Shown here: piece after piece, positions 22,086-32,764 of the stretch
How positions within the stretch are numbered: the first letter of the stretch is position 1
Layout: every line of letters starts with the position of its first letter
From: Torymus aiolomorphi
Taxonomy: Eukaryota > Arthropoda > Insecta > Hymenoptera > Torymidae
NCBI GenBank assembly: GCA_036365515.1
Contig: CM070873.1
Location: 179,380,104-179,444,103 of the forward strand
Length of the DNA stretch: 64,000 nt
Direction of reading: 5' to 3'
The notes under the pieces: generated by a model
What the model was told of the DNA's origin: nothing
Databases searched by the model: none
What the model saw: only the letters and a program-made list of their open reading frames with translations
Made by a program: the position numbers and the translations under genes

Positions 22086-23273
22086 ATGATGACTCACCTC
22101 AAAATCAAAGATATAGATGTAGAAATCTAAGGAAGGGAAGGCGGAGCGTAAACGCCGACTGACCGCACAGCCCGAACGATCCTGGATGTAGCGAGTAATA
22201 GCAGATCCGATGGAACTAGCACATTCGCCCAGGAGATGACGCGGCTGGTAAGTGAGAGTAGAGATCCGCGCGACCAATCGGAGAGAATAAGAGAAATCCT
22301 GGACGTCATAAAGCGCCTACTGAGATTCATGCGGGACATGACTTCCAAGCAGAAGAACATCACAATGCCGGTAAAAGATGGGATAATAGTTCTGACCGCG
22401 GCGGCCGAGGCTCTAGAGGAAGTCTGCTCAGCCGGGGTATAACCAGCACGTGGAACGGCAGCAGATGAGAGAAATGGTGAAACACCGGTAATTAGAGAGC
22501 GAGCAGCGAGGAAGGCGACTCCGAGCAAAAAGCGTCGATTAAGGGACAGCCCGGTGCAGGATTCCCCATCCAAGAGAGGGAGGACGGAGCAGAACGGATT
22601 CACCACAGACACCAGGAAAAAGAAGCCGACGCGGCCAGATAGTGGGAAGATCATGGGTCCTCAACAGCAGCAGCAGGACAGGAAGGAGAAGAAGGTAAAT
22701 AAGGTCCTCACTTCTAAGGTTAAACCTGAGGAAGCGAAGGCTGTCGTGAGAAACACCCGACTAACTAAAAACGGTGGGGTTCTTTTAGAACTGGAGAAGC
22801 GAATGATGTGCGTGACCACCGAAGAACAGGTAAACGCCGCAATTAGGGAGGAGGTAAGCGACATGTGTAACCTTAGCACCCACGTATTTGACGTAGGGGG
22901 AGGAGAGCGGAGGATGGCCATAGTCGAAATGGACGAGACTGCGGTCATGACCCTCCGAAGGATAGGGAGGATTAAAATAGGGTATTTCAGCTACCGAGTT
23001 AGAAAGCGAATAGTGATTCCGCGATGTTTCTGATGCCAAGGCTCAGGGCATCTGAAAAAGGACTGTAAGGACGAGGATCGTAGTGCATTATGCAGGAAAT
23101 GTGGAAAACCAGATCACGTGGCCAGGGACTGTCGCGCCAGATCGGATGGTCAGGCCTGCTTCTTGTGTAAAAAAGGCGGGGTTGCGGCCACTGAGCTAGC
23201 GCATTTCCCGGGCACGGGGACATGCGTCGCTTTCAGGGACCAGGTAGAAAAGTTAAAGCGGCCTAAAAAATGA
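22086..23273 (+). pseudogene. ORF1 of element B (zinc-knuckle RNA-binding protein), broken
   Basis: The expected ATGATG start at 22086 is followed by a stop within 15 codons, so an early frameshift is present. Readable pieces are 22236-22442 and 22554-23033. The latter covers the central domain (RRMAIVEMDET, RIGRIKIGYFSYRVRKR). At 23033 a TGA replaces the residue before the first knuckle Cys, and the frame continues with CQGSGHLKKDC, CRKCGKPDHVARDC and CFLC...H...C. The end overlaps the ORF2 start as ATGA (23270-23273), a classic termination-reinitiation arrangement. Confidence 0.85.
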
Positions 23274-26200
23274 CGACGGTTCTACAAATAAACACGAACG
23301 GCGCCGTACTCGCTGACGACCTGCTCACTAATCGAGTGAGCCAGGGGCTCGCGGATGTTTCATTAGTTAGCGAATAGTATAGGCATCGGGCCCGCAATAC
23401 GACCACGTGGTACGCGGACGAGACCGTCACAGCGGCGGTCTGGATAGCAGGTAGACATAGGTCAAAGATTACCGGACGAGGCAAGGGGGAGGGTCTAGTA
23501 TGGGCGCGCGTCGGCGATGTTACCTACGTGAGCGTGTATATATCCCCCAACTTACAAAGAAACGAATTTCTTAGGCAGGTTGAACGCATGGAAGACGTAT
23601 TGCGGAATATCTCTGACCTCCTACTGGTTGCAGGAGATTTTAACGCAAGGGCGACAGAATGGGGTATGCCAGAGACGAACAGTAGGGGCAGGGATTTACT
23701 CGAGATGGCCGCTAGATTAGGATTGGAGGTTGCGAACGAGTTCACGGTCACTACTTATCGACACCCCGGGGTCGGCGAATCCATACCAGACGTCACTTTT
23801 GCATCTTAGCGACTAGTAGCGAGGATTAGTAACTGGCAGATCTTAGAGGAAGAGTCAGGCAGTGATCACCAGTACATCACGTTTACGGTTTTAGATAGGA
23901 TAGGTGTACCCCAAACGAGCAGACCATTACCGCAGTGGAACGCCCATCGATTAAACGTGGTAGAAGTGCTAAGTGTACCACAAAGGTCCGATGAAAATGA
24001 TTTATCAGGCCGGGAGCGTGCGGAAGCCAAGGTGACCAGGGCAACGTCAGCTATAGTAAGAGCATGCGATGCCTCTATGCCGCGAAGCAGAAATGGAAAC
24101 CGCCGCACAGTGTTCTATTTTGAAAAAAAAATGGACAAAATGAAATATCTCGCGAACGGATATCGATAGCCGGATGAATCCCACTGCATTTTAAAGTTGA
24201 AGTAATGTACAATAAAGGAAAAATAGTTCAGTACTGATCATTTGGCTCTGTGACCTTGGAAATGAAAAATGAAAGTCGAATAAATAACGTATTTTCGGCT
24301 TTTTCATTGTAGACTTTCTAGCTATCAATTTTTTCGATCAAAAAAATATGTACTCCTGTAGTGTTTGATGCAAGGAATCCGAATTTGATGTCAGAATTGT
24401 CCTATCGCACACCAATTTGTTTTTAAATCTCAAAACTCCATAAAAAATACGAAAAATTCACCCTGAAAAAATGGAGCATTATTGAGTAATTTCGACTTCA
24501 AATTCGGATTCAGCAAATCAAAATACATCGGTACATAAATACAAGTACCCAAATTTGTAGGTGCATATATGAATTTTTAAAATTTAAGGGTTATTAAAAA
24601 ATGTAATTTTTTACAATATTTTCATACTCTTTAATAAAATTGTATTAAATACAAGCGTTTGTGTACCCATGTATTGTGATAAGCTGAATCCAAATCCGAA
24701 GTCGAAATTACTCAATAATATTCCATTTCTTCCAGGGTGAATTTTTCGTATTTTTTATGGAGTTTTCAGCTTTAAAAACAAATTGGTGTGCGATAGGACA
24801 ATTCTGACATCAAATTCGGATTCCTTGCATCAAACACTACAGGAGTACATATTATTTTGATCGAAAAAATTGATAGCCACAAAGTCTACAATGAAAAAGC
24901 CGAAAATTTGTTATTTATTCGACTTTCATTTTTCATTTCTAAGGTCACAGGGTCAAATGATCAATACTGGACTATTTTTCCTTTATTGTACATTACTTCA
25001 ACTTTAAAATGCAGTTGGATTCATCCGGCTATCGATATCCGTTCGCGAGATATTTCATTTTGTCTATTTTTTTTCGAAATAGAACACTGTGCGCCGCCAA
25101 CCAGCATACTGGTGGACAGAGGAGATCGCGGAGTTACGTAGGGTATGCTTGAGGCTTTGTAGACGGGCACAGTGCGCGCGGGAACGACGCGGGGCCACTG
25201 TTTTTAACGCTGAATTTAAACAGGCACAAGAAAGGCTAAGGCTCGCGATTAAATGCAGTAAGCGACGATGCTGGAAAGAGGTGTACGACGAAGTTAACTC
25301 CGACTCATGGGGACTAGGCTACAAAATCGTAACTCGTAGAATAGGGGCAATGAAGCCACCAGAGATAAAGAAAGCGCGGTTGATAAGTGAGATAGTTGAC
25401 GGGCTTTTCCCTGAGCATCCGCCGAGGGAAGAGACTCTGTATGAGGACGTGCGACAGGAGGATATACCCTCGTTTACCAAGCCTGAGCTACAGGTAGCGA
25501 TTAGTTCTCTTAAGAGCGACAAGGCGCCAGGCCCCGATGGGATTCCAGTTGAGGTTTTGAAAGCCATCGCCTCGCGGAGCCCGGAAACCTTACTGGATAC
25601 CTACAACTTATGTCTTAGGGAAGGTGTTTGCAGCAGTCGTTGGAAAAGGGCGAAGCTTGTCCTTATCAGCAAAGGGAAGGGAGACATGAAATCCCCGTCC
25701 GCGTACCGGCCGCTTAGCCTATTAGACACGATCGGCAAGGGTATGGAGGCGCTATTAAGGAGCAGAATCCAGATCGCAATACAACAGTCAGGGGGTTTGT
25801 CGGAAAACCAGCATGGATTTAGAAAGGGTTTTTCGACGATAGGCGCGATACGATCGGTCACCGCGGCGATGGGGCGATCAAGGGAACGATGTCACGGAGC
25901 GCGACCGCTGGTGTTGGTAGCAACGCTGTACGTTAAAAACGCTTTCAATTCGGCACGCTGGGTGGACCTACTCGCAGCGCTGAGGGGCTTCGGGGTCCGA
26001 CCCTACATACGACGCGTAGCAGAGGTCTACTTCCGGGATCGCGAACTCATTATCGAGACGAGCGAAGGGACGGTGGTTAGGGAAATTACGACAGGCGTTG
26101 CACAGGGATCACTGTTAGGCCCCGATTTTTGGATCGCGTCGTACGACGGATTGCTGCGCCTGGATATGCTCAACGGGGCATTTCTCGTAGGAAATGCGGA

Positions 26201-27280
26201 CGACGTCGCGGTGGTGGTAGAAGCACGGAACGCAGACTTGGCACAACTTATCTTGTGCCAGGTAATGAAACGAGTAACTAGGTGGATGACGGAGCACGGG
26301 CTCAGTCTCGCGCTGGCGAAAACCGAGGTAGTACTATTGACACGTAAAGAGATCCCTAGGATACTACCGGTGTACGTAGGATTCGAGTTAGTAACTACGA
26401 GGCCGACTGCGAAGTATCTAGGTGTCACCCTGGACTCAAAGCTTTGCTTTTGGCCCCACATCAGGGAAGTAACGGCAAAGGCAGAAGCACGTATAGCGGC
26501 GCTAAGTAGCTTAATGCGCAACGTTGGAGGCCCGCGGACATCCAAGAGAAGACTTCTCATGGCGACGACCAACTCTATACTCCTCTACGGAGCGGAGATT
26601 TGGGCTGATGCCATGGAAGTTATCAAGTACAGGAAGAGAATGGTGGTGGTGCAGCGGCGAGGTGCGCTGAGAGTTGCATGCGCGTATCGGACGGTGTCGG
26701 TAGAGGCTATGGCGGTGATAGCTGGTATGATTCTGATCGACCTGCTCGCACGGGAACGGAGACAGATCTACGATAGGAGCGCAGAAGTAGGACGGGCAGC
26801 CGCGCAGGGCGAAGGCCGCCCCAGACGCTACAAACTTGGCATGAGAGGTGGAGGGCGGGGACGAAGGGTAGATGGACCTACCTATTGATTCAAGACATAA
26901 CGAGGTGGCTGGGACGGACGTACGGAGAGGTTAACTTTTTCCTTACACAGTTCCTGACAGGACATGGATACTTTCGATATTACCTATTTAAATTAGGTAA
27001 AATAAATACGTCGAAATATAAATACTGCGGGCACGAGAGGGATGACGCGGAACACACCTTTTTCGCATGTAATAGGTGGGCCGCGGAAAGACAACGTTTG
27101 GAGGTGATGGTAGGGCGACTCTCGTCCGACGTGGTGATCGAATGCATGCTTTCAGGGAAAGACCGATGGGACGCGATAAATACCTTCATCGAAGGAGTAC
27201 TGCGCGCGAAAAAACGAGACGGATGCTTAATAGATAAGATAGGGCATCGTAGAAAGAAAGAACGTAGGAAGGACGGATGA
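23270..27280 (+). pseudogene. ORF2 of element B (endonuclease / reverse transcriptase), broken and interrupted
   Basis: From the ATG at 23270 the frame meets TAG at 23375-23377 (shared with element A) and another stop at about 23807. The endonuclease motif VAGDFNARATEWG and GSDHQYITF are present. A 986-bp MITE splits the coding sequence at 24106-25091, before the PAYWWT motif. The RT part (25089-26888) is a long open frame with KAPGPDGIPV, NQHGFRKGFST and KYLGVTLDS, but its catalytic box reads NADD instead of YADD (near 26190). A frameshift near 26800 precedes the C-terminal finger region (KYCGHERDD...HTFFACNRW), where the first Cys of the C-X2-C pair has become Tyr. The stop codon used by element A has become AAG, extending the frame to 27280. 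Confidence 0.87.
24106..25091. mobile_element. 986-bp fold-back MITE with CACAGTG ends and CGCCG target duplication (Transib-like)
   Basis: The ends are CACAGTGTTCTATTT and its inverse AAATAGAACACTGTG. Long TIRs of about 400 bp nearly meet around 24500-24700. The element is flanked by CGCCG at 24101-24105 and 25092-25096. The empty site is visible in element A (CCGCCGCCAACCAGC type, near 18140 on the minus strand), proving both borders and a 5-bp duplication. GC-rich 5-bp duplications and CAC-starting TIRs are hallmarks of Transib elements. There is no coding capacity. The family call is inferred from these termini. Confidence 0.82.
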
Positions 27281-27505
27281 CGCCCTCGAGGACGGTAGGG
27301 CTGCGGCCCGACCTGAAGTAATGCGAAAGCGGTTCCGGGTCGAGGCTGCCGTAGGGATAGGTTTTGGGTGTTTAGGGGGTTGAAATCTCTCTCACCACGG
27401 AGCCCGCTACTCCGTCATGGTCTTAGTGGGCCTCCCTTCTTGCTCCACCTCCAAAGCAAGGACGGGCGCCCCGGAAGATTCACCTAGTACCTCGGAAAAA
27501 AAAAA
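27281..27505 (+). other. 3' UTR of element B
   Basis: It contains GGTTTTGGGTGTTTAGGGGG at 27359-27378 and the GTAATGCGAAAGCGGTTCCG block near 27319. Both recur in elements 1 and A. It ends CCTCGGAAAAAAAAAA before the TATTAATAA tract. Confidence 0.7.
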
Positions 27506-27588
27506 TATTAATAATAATAATAATAATAATTATTATTATTACTATTATTATTATTCGTACTATTATTATTATTATTATCGTTATCATT
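27506..27588. repeat. AAT/ATT microsatellite with CGTAC interruption
   Basis: AAT units turn into ATT units and carry ATTATTCGTACTATTATT near 27551-27568. This is the reverse complement of the interruption found at 15495-15620. Confidence 0.93.
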
Positions 27589-29329
27589 GAGTCAAAATTT
27601 CTCAAGTGTACCGCCTAAAACCGACCGGTCGATTTTGATATATCTTTTTGCAGAATTTGGAAGGTTAATATATCACCAATGATGTGCTAAAACAGTATTT
27701 GAAAATTTTAATTTTTCGAAAAGTTATAAACAATTGAAATTTTCAAATGCTTTTTTTTTAAATTGCAATATCTTGGTGAATAATTTATAAAATTGAATGA
27801 AATTTGTATGGTGTACTAAGAATCAGTAGGAGAATAGAATACAATACAATGCATATCAAAAAAATATTATTTATTAATACATAATCAATTTTGTTATAAA
27901 CAAATTGCAATTTAACTAACTTCTCGGTGTTGTAGAAAAAAAATTTTTTTTCCTAAATATTCCTTAAACTATATGCTAGAGAACTGCGCAATAAAATTTT
28001 GGTGCACTCGCTTCAGAAAAAAGATATAAACATTTTAATGTGCTAAGCGGCGGCCGCGACGCACGTACTCCACGCAGTGAAGCCCCTGGCGTTGAGCTTC
28101 CAGACACACTTATACCCTCCACAGCTTTTCAAAATAACAAATGAAACTTTATAAAATGAATTGCTATCTATTGGATAATTATTGGCACTTGTAAATTATT
28201 TCTTAACAGATTTCATTACTTTAATCACAAAACTTTTGGGAAAATATTTTGTAATTTTTATAGTTTGTGAAGCATTTATTTTGATTTGTAGATGTAAGCA
28301 ACATAAAAAAAATTTAATAGTTTAATTTTGTTGTATACTATTTCTCACAAACACTAATTTCTAATATTCGTAAATAATATACAGAGGAATTTCAAACTCG
28401 CATCTGCTACGCGCGAACAATGCAGTTGCCGCAAAAACAAATGAAAATCTCGCGCGGCACGTGCTCAGCTGAGCTCGTTATTGCGAGGATTAGTTGTTTT
28501 GTTTTCATCATGACGCCTCCTCATAAATGCTGTAATCCTTACAAAAAGAAAAATCATAATTGTGTTACAAATAAATTATATTGTTTATCTGAAAAATATG
28601 ATGAAAGGTTTAGTGGTCTGTATAGTTTATTTGTTTGTGTTTCGTGTAAAAGTCGGCTGTATGAAATGAAGGATTCTGCTCAATTTAGATCTGTAAATAA
28701 ACCAAAGAAAACGCAACTTGAGTAGAATCAGAATGCAGAAAATACGAGTTTACAGAGTAATTACGAAGAATCATCAGAAATCTCAAAAAGAAATGACGAT
28801 GTCGATAAAGACTATGTGTGTAAATCAGTCGACAACATGAATAAAAGAATAAGGCTAGCAGCAGCGGTTCAAGAAGTAATCACTGCCCATTCTGCTAAAA
28901 AATTAAAATTAAATATATCAGGTGAAGATAGTGAATTACTGAAAAAATCATTTGAATCATTTGACAGCAGTTTAAGTATCTTAAATGACGAAGTTTGTGA
29001 TAGTTGGATAACCGACTTTAAAGTATCGTTGGCAAATGCGACAACGCGAAGAAAAAAAGTTTTTCTACTGACAACAATGCCGGTAAAGTGGTCGACTAGA
29101 AAAACAGCAAGAGAATTCGGCGTGAGTAGACGTTTAGTTGCTGCAGCTAAAAAATTGAAAGAAGGTAAAGGTTACTGCAGTCATCCTGATAAGAAAAAAG
29201 GAACATGTATGAGTTCGGATTTGATCGAGAGAGTCAAAGCCTTTTATCTTTCTGATAATGTAAGCAGTGATGCCAGGTATCAAAGATTTTAAATCAGTCA
29301 AGATTGATGGAAAGCGTCAACGCGAAACT

Positions 29330-29409
29330 GTAAGCTTCTCTTTTGTTTCTTTAATTTGCGCATTCGTAAACTTTTTAACACTCGCTAACAAAAAAGTGTA
29401 TTCTTTCAG
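29330..29409 (+). other. Intron 1 of the Sola-like transposase gene
   Basis: 80 bases, GTAAGC...TTCTTTCAG, with a pyrimidine-rich end. Removing it joins two blocks that are contiguous in the intronless relative at 42.4 kb. Confidence 0.7.
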
Positions 29410-29813
29410 AAACGTTTGTTGCTAGGAAATCTCGATGATTTTCACGCTGAGTTTTTAAAAGAAAATCCAGACTTGAAGATTTCCGTGTCAGCTTTCAGAC
29501 ATTTGAGACCCGAACAATGTATTCCGGTCGGTGCTAAAGGTACGCATAACGTTTGCGTATGTAAAATACACGGAAATATGCGATTAAAAATGAAAGGACT
29601 CAAAGATGAATTTTCTCGTAAAAACTATCATTATGAAACTACTTACCGAGATTATTTGAAAGATATGGTTTGTACAAATCCGATGGCAGATTGTTTTCTT
29701 GGAGAATGTAAAAAATGTCCTAAAACGAAAAAAATTCTCCAAGATTTGAAAGAATCCTTGCAAACACACGGCATTGAAAGTATTTCTTTCAATCAATGGC
29801 TCACCACTGACAG

Positions 29814-29897
29814 GTATAACATTTAAATGTATACATACGCAATTTTTCAATGGTCTTTTTTTACTTAATATTAAATATACGAATATTTTATTTATAG
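29814..29897 (+). other. Intron 2 of the Sola-like transposase gene
   Basis: 84 bases, GTATAAC...TTTATAG. The flanking exons encode TTDR then CQLL in one frame. The relative has TTDR at the same point. Confidence 0.68.
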
Positions 29898-31323
29898 GTG
29901 TCAATTGCTTCGTGTAACTGAAAGTGTTGATATTTTTCTGGAGAACTTGAAAGAAACATTACCAGACATTTTGAAGCATGATTTTATTGCCGAATCCCAA
30001 GAAAAATATTTAAATGAAGTAAAAAATTCATTTGCACTTGGACAATTTCTGGTGACCTTGGACTTTTCTGAAAACTACTCGTTTCACGTACAGGATGCGA
30101 TACAATCCGCTCATTGGAATAAAGATCAAGCATCATTGCATGTATACGTAATTTACTACTTAAGCAATGATACTGTGCAAAATCTTAATTACGTTGTTTT
30201 GTCAGAGTATGATAATCACGATGCAACAGGAGTGCATTTATACAACTCCAAAATGATTCGATTCTTGAAAAGAAAGTTCGGCGAGGAAAACGTGAAGAAA
30301 ATTATATATTTCTCTGATGGAGCAGGATCTCAGTATAAAAATAGATTTAATTTCTTGAATTTACTGTATCACGAGAGAGATTTTGGTATCAAAGCAGAAT
30401 GGCATTTCTTTGTGTAAATGAAACGCATACCGCGCCAGCTTGCAAGATAAAACGATTGTTTCAACACAAAAACTGATCGAATGGGCACAGAACTTTTTTA
30501 AGAAAATTGAAATTGAATTTGAATTTTGTACGTTAGTTGAATATCGAGAACACGAAGAAAGCTTGAAAGAACGTTTTGCAATGGCTAAAACTATCACAGA
30601 TACACGTTCGTTTCATTCCTTCAAACCGTGCATGAACGATTCTATAGAATGTAAAATTATTTCAAACTACTCAAAAAAATCTGTGGTTAAAGTAATGAAA
30701 TCTGTTAAGAAATAATTTACAAGTGCCAATAATTATCCAATAGACAGCAATTCATTTTATAAAGTTTCATTTGTTAGCTTGAAAAGCTGTGGAGGGTATA
30801 AGTGTGTGTGGAAGCTCAACGCCAGGGGCTTCACTGCGCGGAGTACGTGCGTCGCGGCCGCCGCTTAGCACATTAAAATGTTTATATCTTTTTTCCGAAG
30901 CGAGTGCACCAAAATTTTATTGCGCAGTCGTCTAGCATATAGTTTAAGGAATATTTAGGAACAAAAATTTTTTTTCTACAACACCGAGAAGTTAGTTAAA
31001 TTGCAATTTGTTTATAACAAAATTGATTATTTATTAATAAATAATATTTTTTTGATATGCATTGTATTGTATTCTATTCTCCTACTGATTCTTAGTACAC
31101 CATAAAAATTTCATTCAATTTTATAAATTATTCACGGAGATATTGCAATTTGAAAAAAAAAGCATTTGAAAATTTCAATTGTTTATAACTTTTCGAAAAA
31201 TCAAAATTTTCAAATACTGTTTTAGCACATCATTGGTGATATATTAACCTTCCAAATTCTGCAAAAAGATATATCAAAATCGACCGGTCGGTTTTAGGCG
31301 GCCCACTTGAGAAATTTTGATTC

Positions 31324-31770
31324 ATTATTAAATTTAAACTTACCTGCCTTGGCCGCGACGGCGGAGCAAAAACTATAGCTTGCTCTACGCCGCTTTTCAC
31401 GCTTTCCGCGTTGTAAAACGGAGCGGACAATTTATTAGGATTTTTCCTTACGTAAGAAATTTACCTTTTGTTATTTATTTCCAATAAAATGATTATGTTT
31501 TATCATGAAACAATTACTCGGAACGTTTTAACATTGATATTTTGCGAAAAACCAAATTATAGTCGTCTCCGAGATGAAAATTTAAAGATGCTCAAAACAT
31601 GAAAAATAAACTTAAAAATTATAATTTTCATTGTAACTTTGTTCAAAATCATGTAATTGAATTAATTGATGCGTTAAATTAATTTTTTTTCAGCTTTCAA
31701 AATCATAATTTTTTAGGATTTTTGAACTTCGCGCTCTGATTATGCTCGCGCTGAGACCACTGCACTCGTG
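31324..31770. repeat. Right outer arm of the large inverted duplication
   Basis: Inverted copy of 4257-4703. It keeps unaltered blocks such as TTACGTAAGAAATTTACC and CTCGCGCTGAGACCACTGCA. The right copy continues past 31770, while the left copy is cut by the gypsy LTR. Confidence 0.8.
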
Positions 31771-32525
31771 TAATGAGATGACCCTTTTCGGTCACGTGTA
31801 TCGAACTTTATTTAAACTATCCTTGTTGTTTGTTTTGTGTGCGCGACGTAGCTGTTTCTCGCATGGCGTGCGCTAAAGTAAATTGATCTGCGCATGCGCG
31901 ACTTTCGCGCACGCCGTGTGTAAAACAGCTTCTTCGCTCACGCAAAACAAGCACGAGAAGGCGAGCTTCGCACACTCCGTTAAAAAATAGTTATTTTCGA
32001 TGCAAGTGCGAAAAAGTGATTTTATCCTCGTGCGGACGTTTGCGCCCGAGCGAAACGAGGGTGAAAAGGCCACACGAGGATAAAATCACTTTCTCACTCG
32101 TGTATCGAACACTATTTTTTTATACGACGTGTGCAAAGCTCGATTTTTCGAGCACAGTTTTGGCCGAGCGTGCGCAAAGTGGACGCTTTGCGCACGGAGT
32201 GTGAAAAAATAATGTTCGATACTCTTGATAAAAATTATTCTGTCACGAGCGTGATGACAAACTAACACTCGTGCCAGAATCATTTTTTTCATATTAGTTC
32301 GCACTAATAACGAAAAGTACTATTACTAATTATAATTTGATAGTTCCAGAGAAATTAAAGAATAACTTGTGTTAAACTATTAAAAACGATTTTTTTTATT
32401 TTTACTTTTTGCTACCACCTAGATGAAGCTTTGTAATAGTTAAATTTTAAGTTTTGTTATTAAATCGCTCTAGAACACGATTAGAGGTGTTAGAAGTTTT
32501 AATTACATGATTTTAGAAAATGTCT
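31771..32525. repeat. CpG-rich hairpin region (dispersed palindromic repeat)
   Basis: No gene. At 32011-32100 a long hairpin has arms AAAAGTGATTTTATCCTCGT and the inverse ACGAGGATAAAATCACTTT around a loop containing GAGCGAAACGAGG. A diverged copy occurs at 60845-60950. Small ORFs on both strands here are by-products of the palindrome. Confidence 0.65.
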
Positions 32526-32576
32526 GTATGGATGTGTGTGTGGGTGGGCATGTGTGTGTGTGTGTACCGCTTTATT
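32526..32576. repeat. (GT)n-rich microsatellite
   Basis: An interrupted GT tract followed by TACCGCTTTATTTCCGGATC. A similar GT tract followed by a 'CCGATCGACC' segment occurs at 36229-36300. Confidence 0.8.
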
Positions 32577-32764
32577 TCCGGATCTACGCTGTCGATTTTA
32601 ACCGGACGTGTCTCATTTTTTTTTTATTCAGAATTTGGGAAGAAAATATTTTGTGACTCACTGATTCGTTTTTGTTTTATGTCGAATTTCTGATTTCGAA
32701 AAAGTTATTTTTGAATTTTTTTAATGATTCGATTTAAATTTTTTAATCGGAGAGTAGCATTCGA

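Larger units (their letters stand above)
21341..27505 (+). mobile_element. R1-clade element B, full-length but broken, carrying a MITE
   Basis: Plus-strand layout: 5' UTR 21341-22085, ORF1 to 23273, ORF2 23270-27280 interrupted by a 986-bp insertion at 24106-25091, then a 3' UTR ending in A-run plus ATT/AAT repeats. It is the mirror partner of element A. Its 5' UTR belongs to the same type as that of element 2 although the proteins differ strongly. Confidence 0.9.
28510..30715 (+). pseudogene. Sola-like DDD transposase gene, copy 1, with two introns, broken
   Basis: The start is ATG at 28510, beginning MTPPHKCCNPYKK, with a CCNP...CVSC putative zinc-binding N-terminus. Exon 1 contains TAG at 28723-28725 and a frameshift near 29270. 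Two GT-AG introns fit the protein of the relative at 41-43 kb: 29330-29409 and 29814-29897. Conserved blocks are THNVCVCKIH, LDFSENYSF (first Asp) and YFSDGAGSQYKNRFNFLNL (second Asp). After AEWHFFV (30414) a stop and frame change occur. About 16-18 residues that hold HGK-ACDG in the relative, with the likely third Asp, are missing, and the frame resumes at about 30422. The protein would bind the TIRs and catalyse cut-and-paste transposition; this copy cannot. Confidence 0.83.
27589..31323 (+). mobile_element. Long-TIR DNA transposon with DDD-type transposase (Sola-like), copy 1
   Basis: A 3735-bp element with TIRs of about 640 bp. It starts GAGTCAAAATTTCTCAAGTG and ends with the inverse carrying one change (GAATC...). 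The TIRs run inward to about 28230 and 30680, so the right TIR includes the 3' end of the transposase gene and the left TIR holds its inverted copy. The flanks are (ATT)n, so the target duplication cannot be resolved. It is related to the element at 36934-44843. Assignment to Sola rests on the DDD-like motif set and is tentative. Confidence 0.8.

Noticed and set aside
31873..32304. Overlapping 62-72 codon ORFs on both strands
   Set aside because: They mirror each other because the DNA is palindromic, and there is no protein motif.
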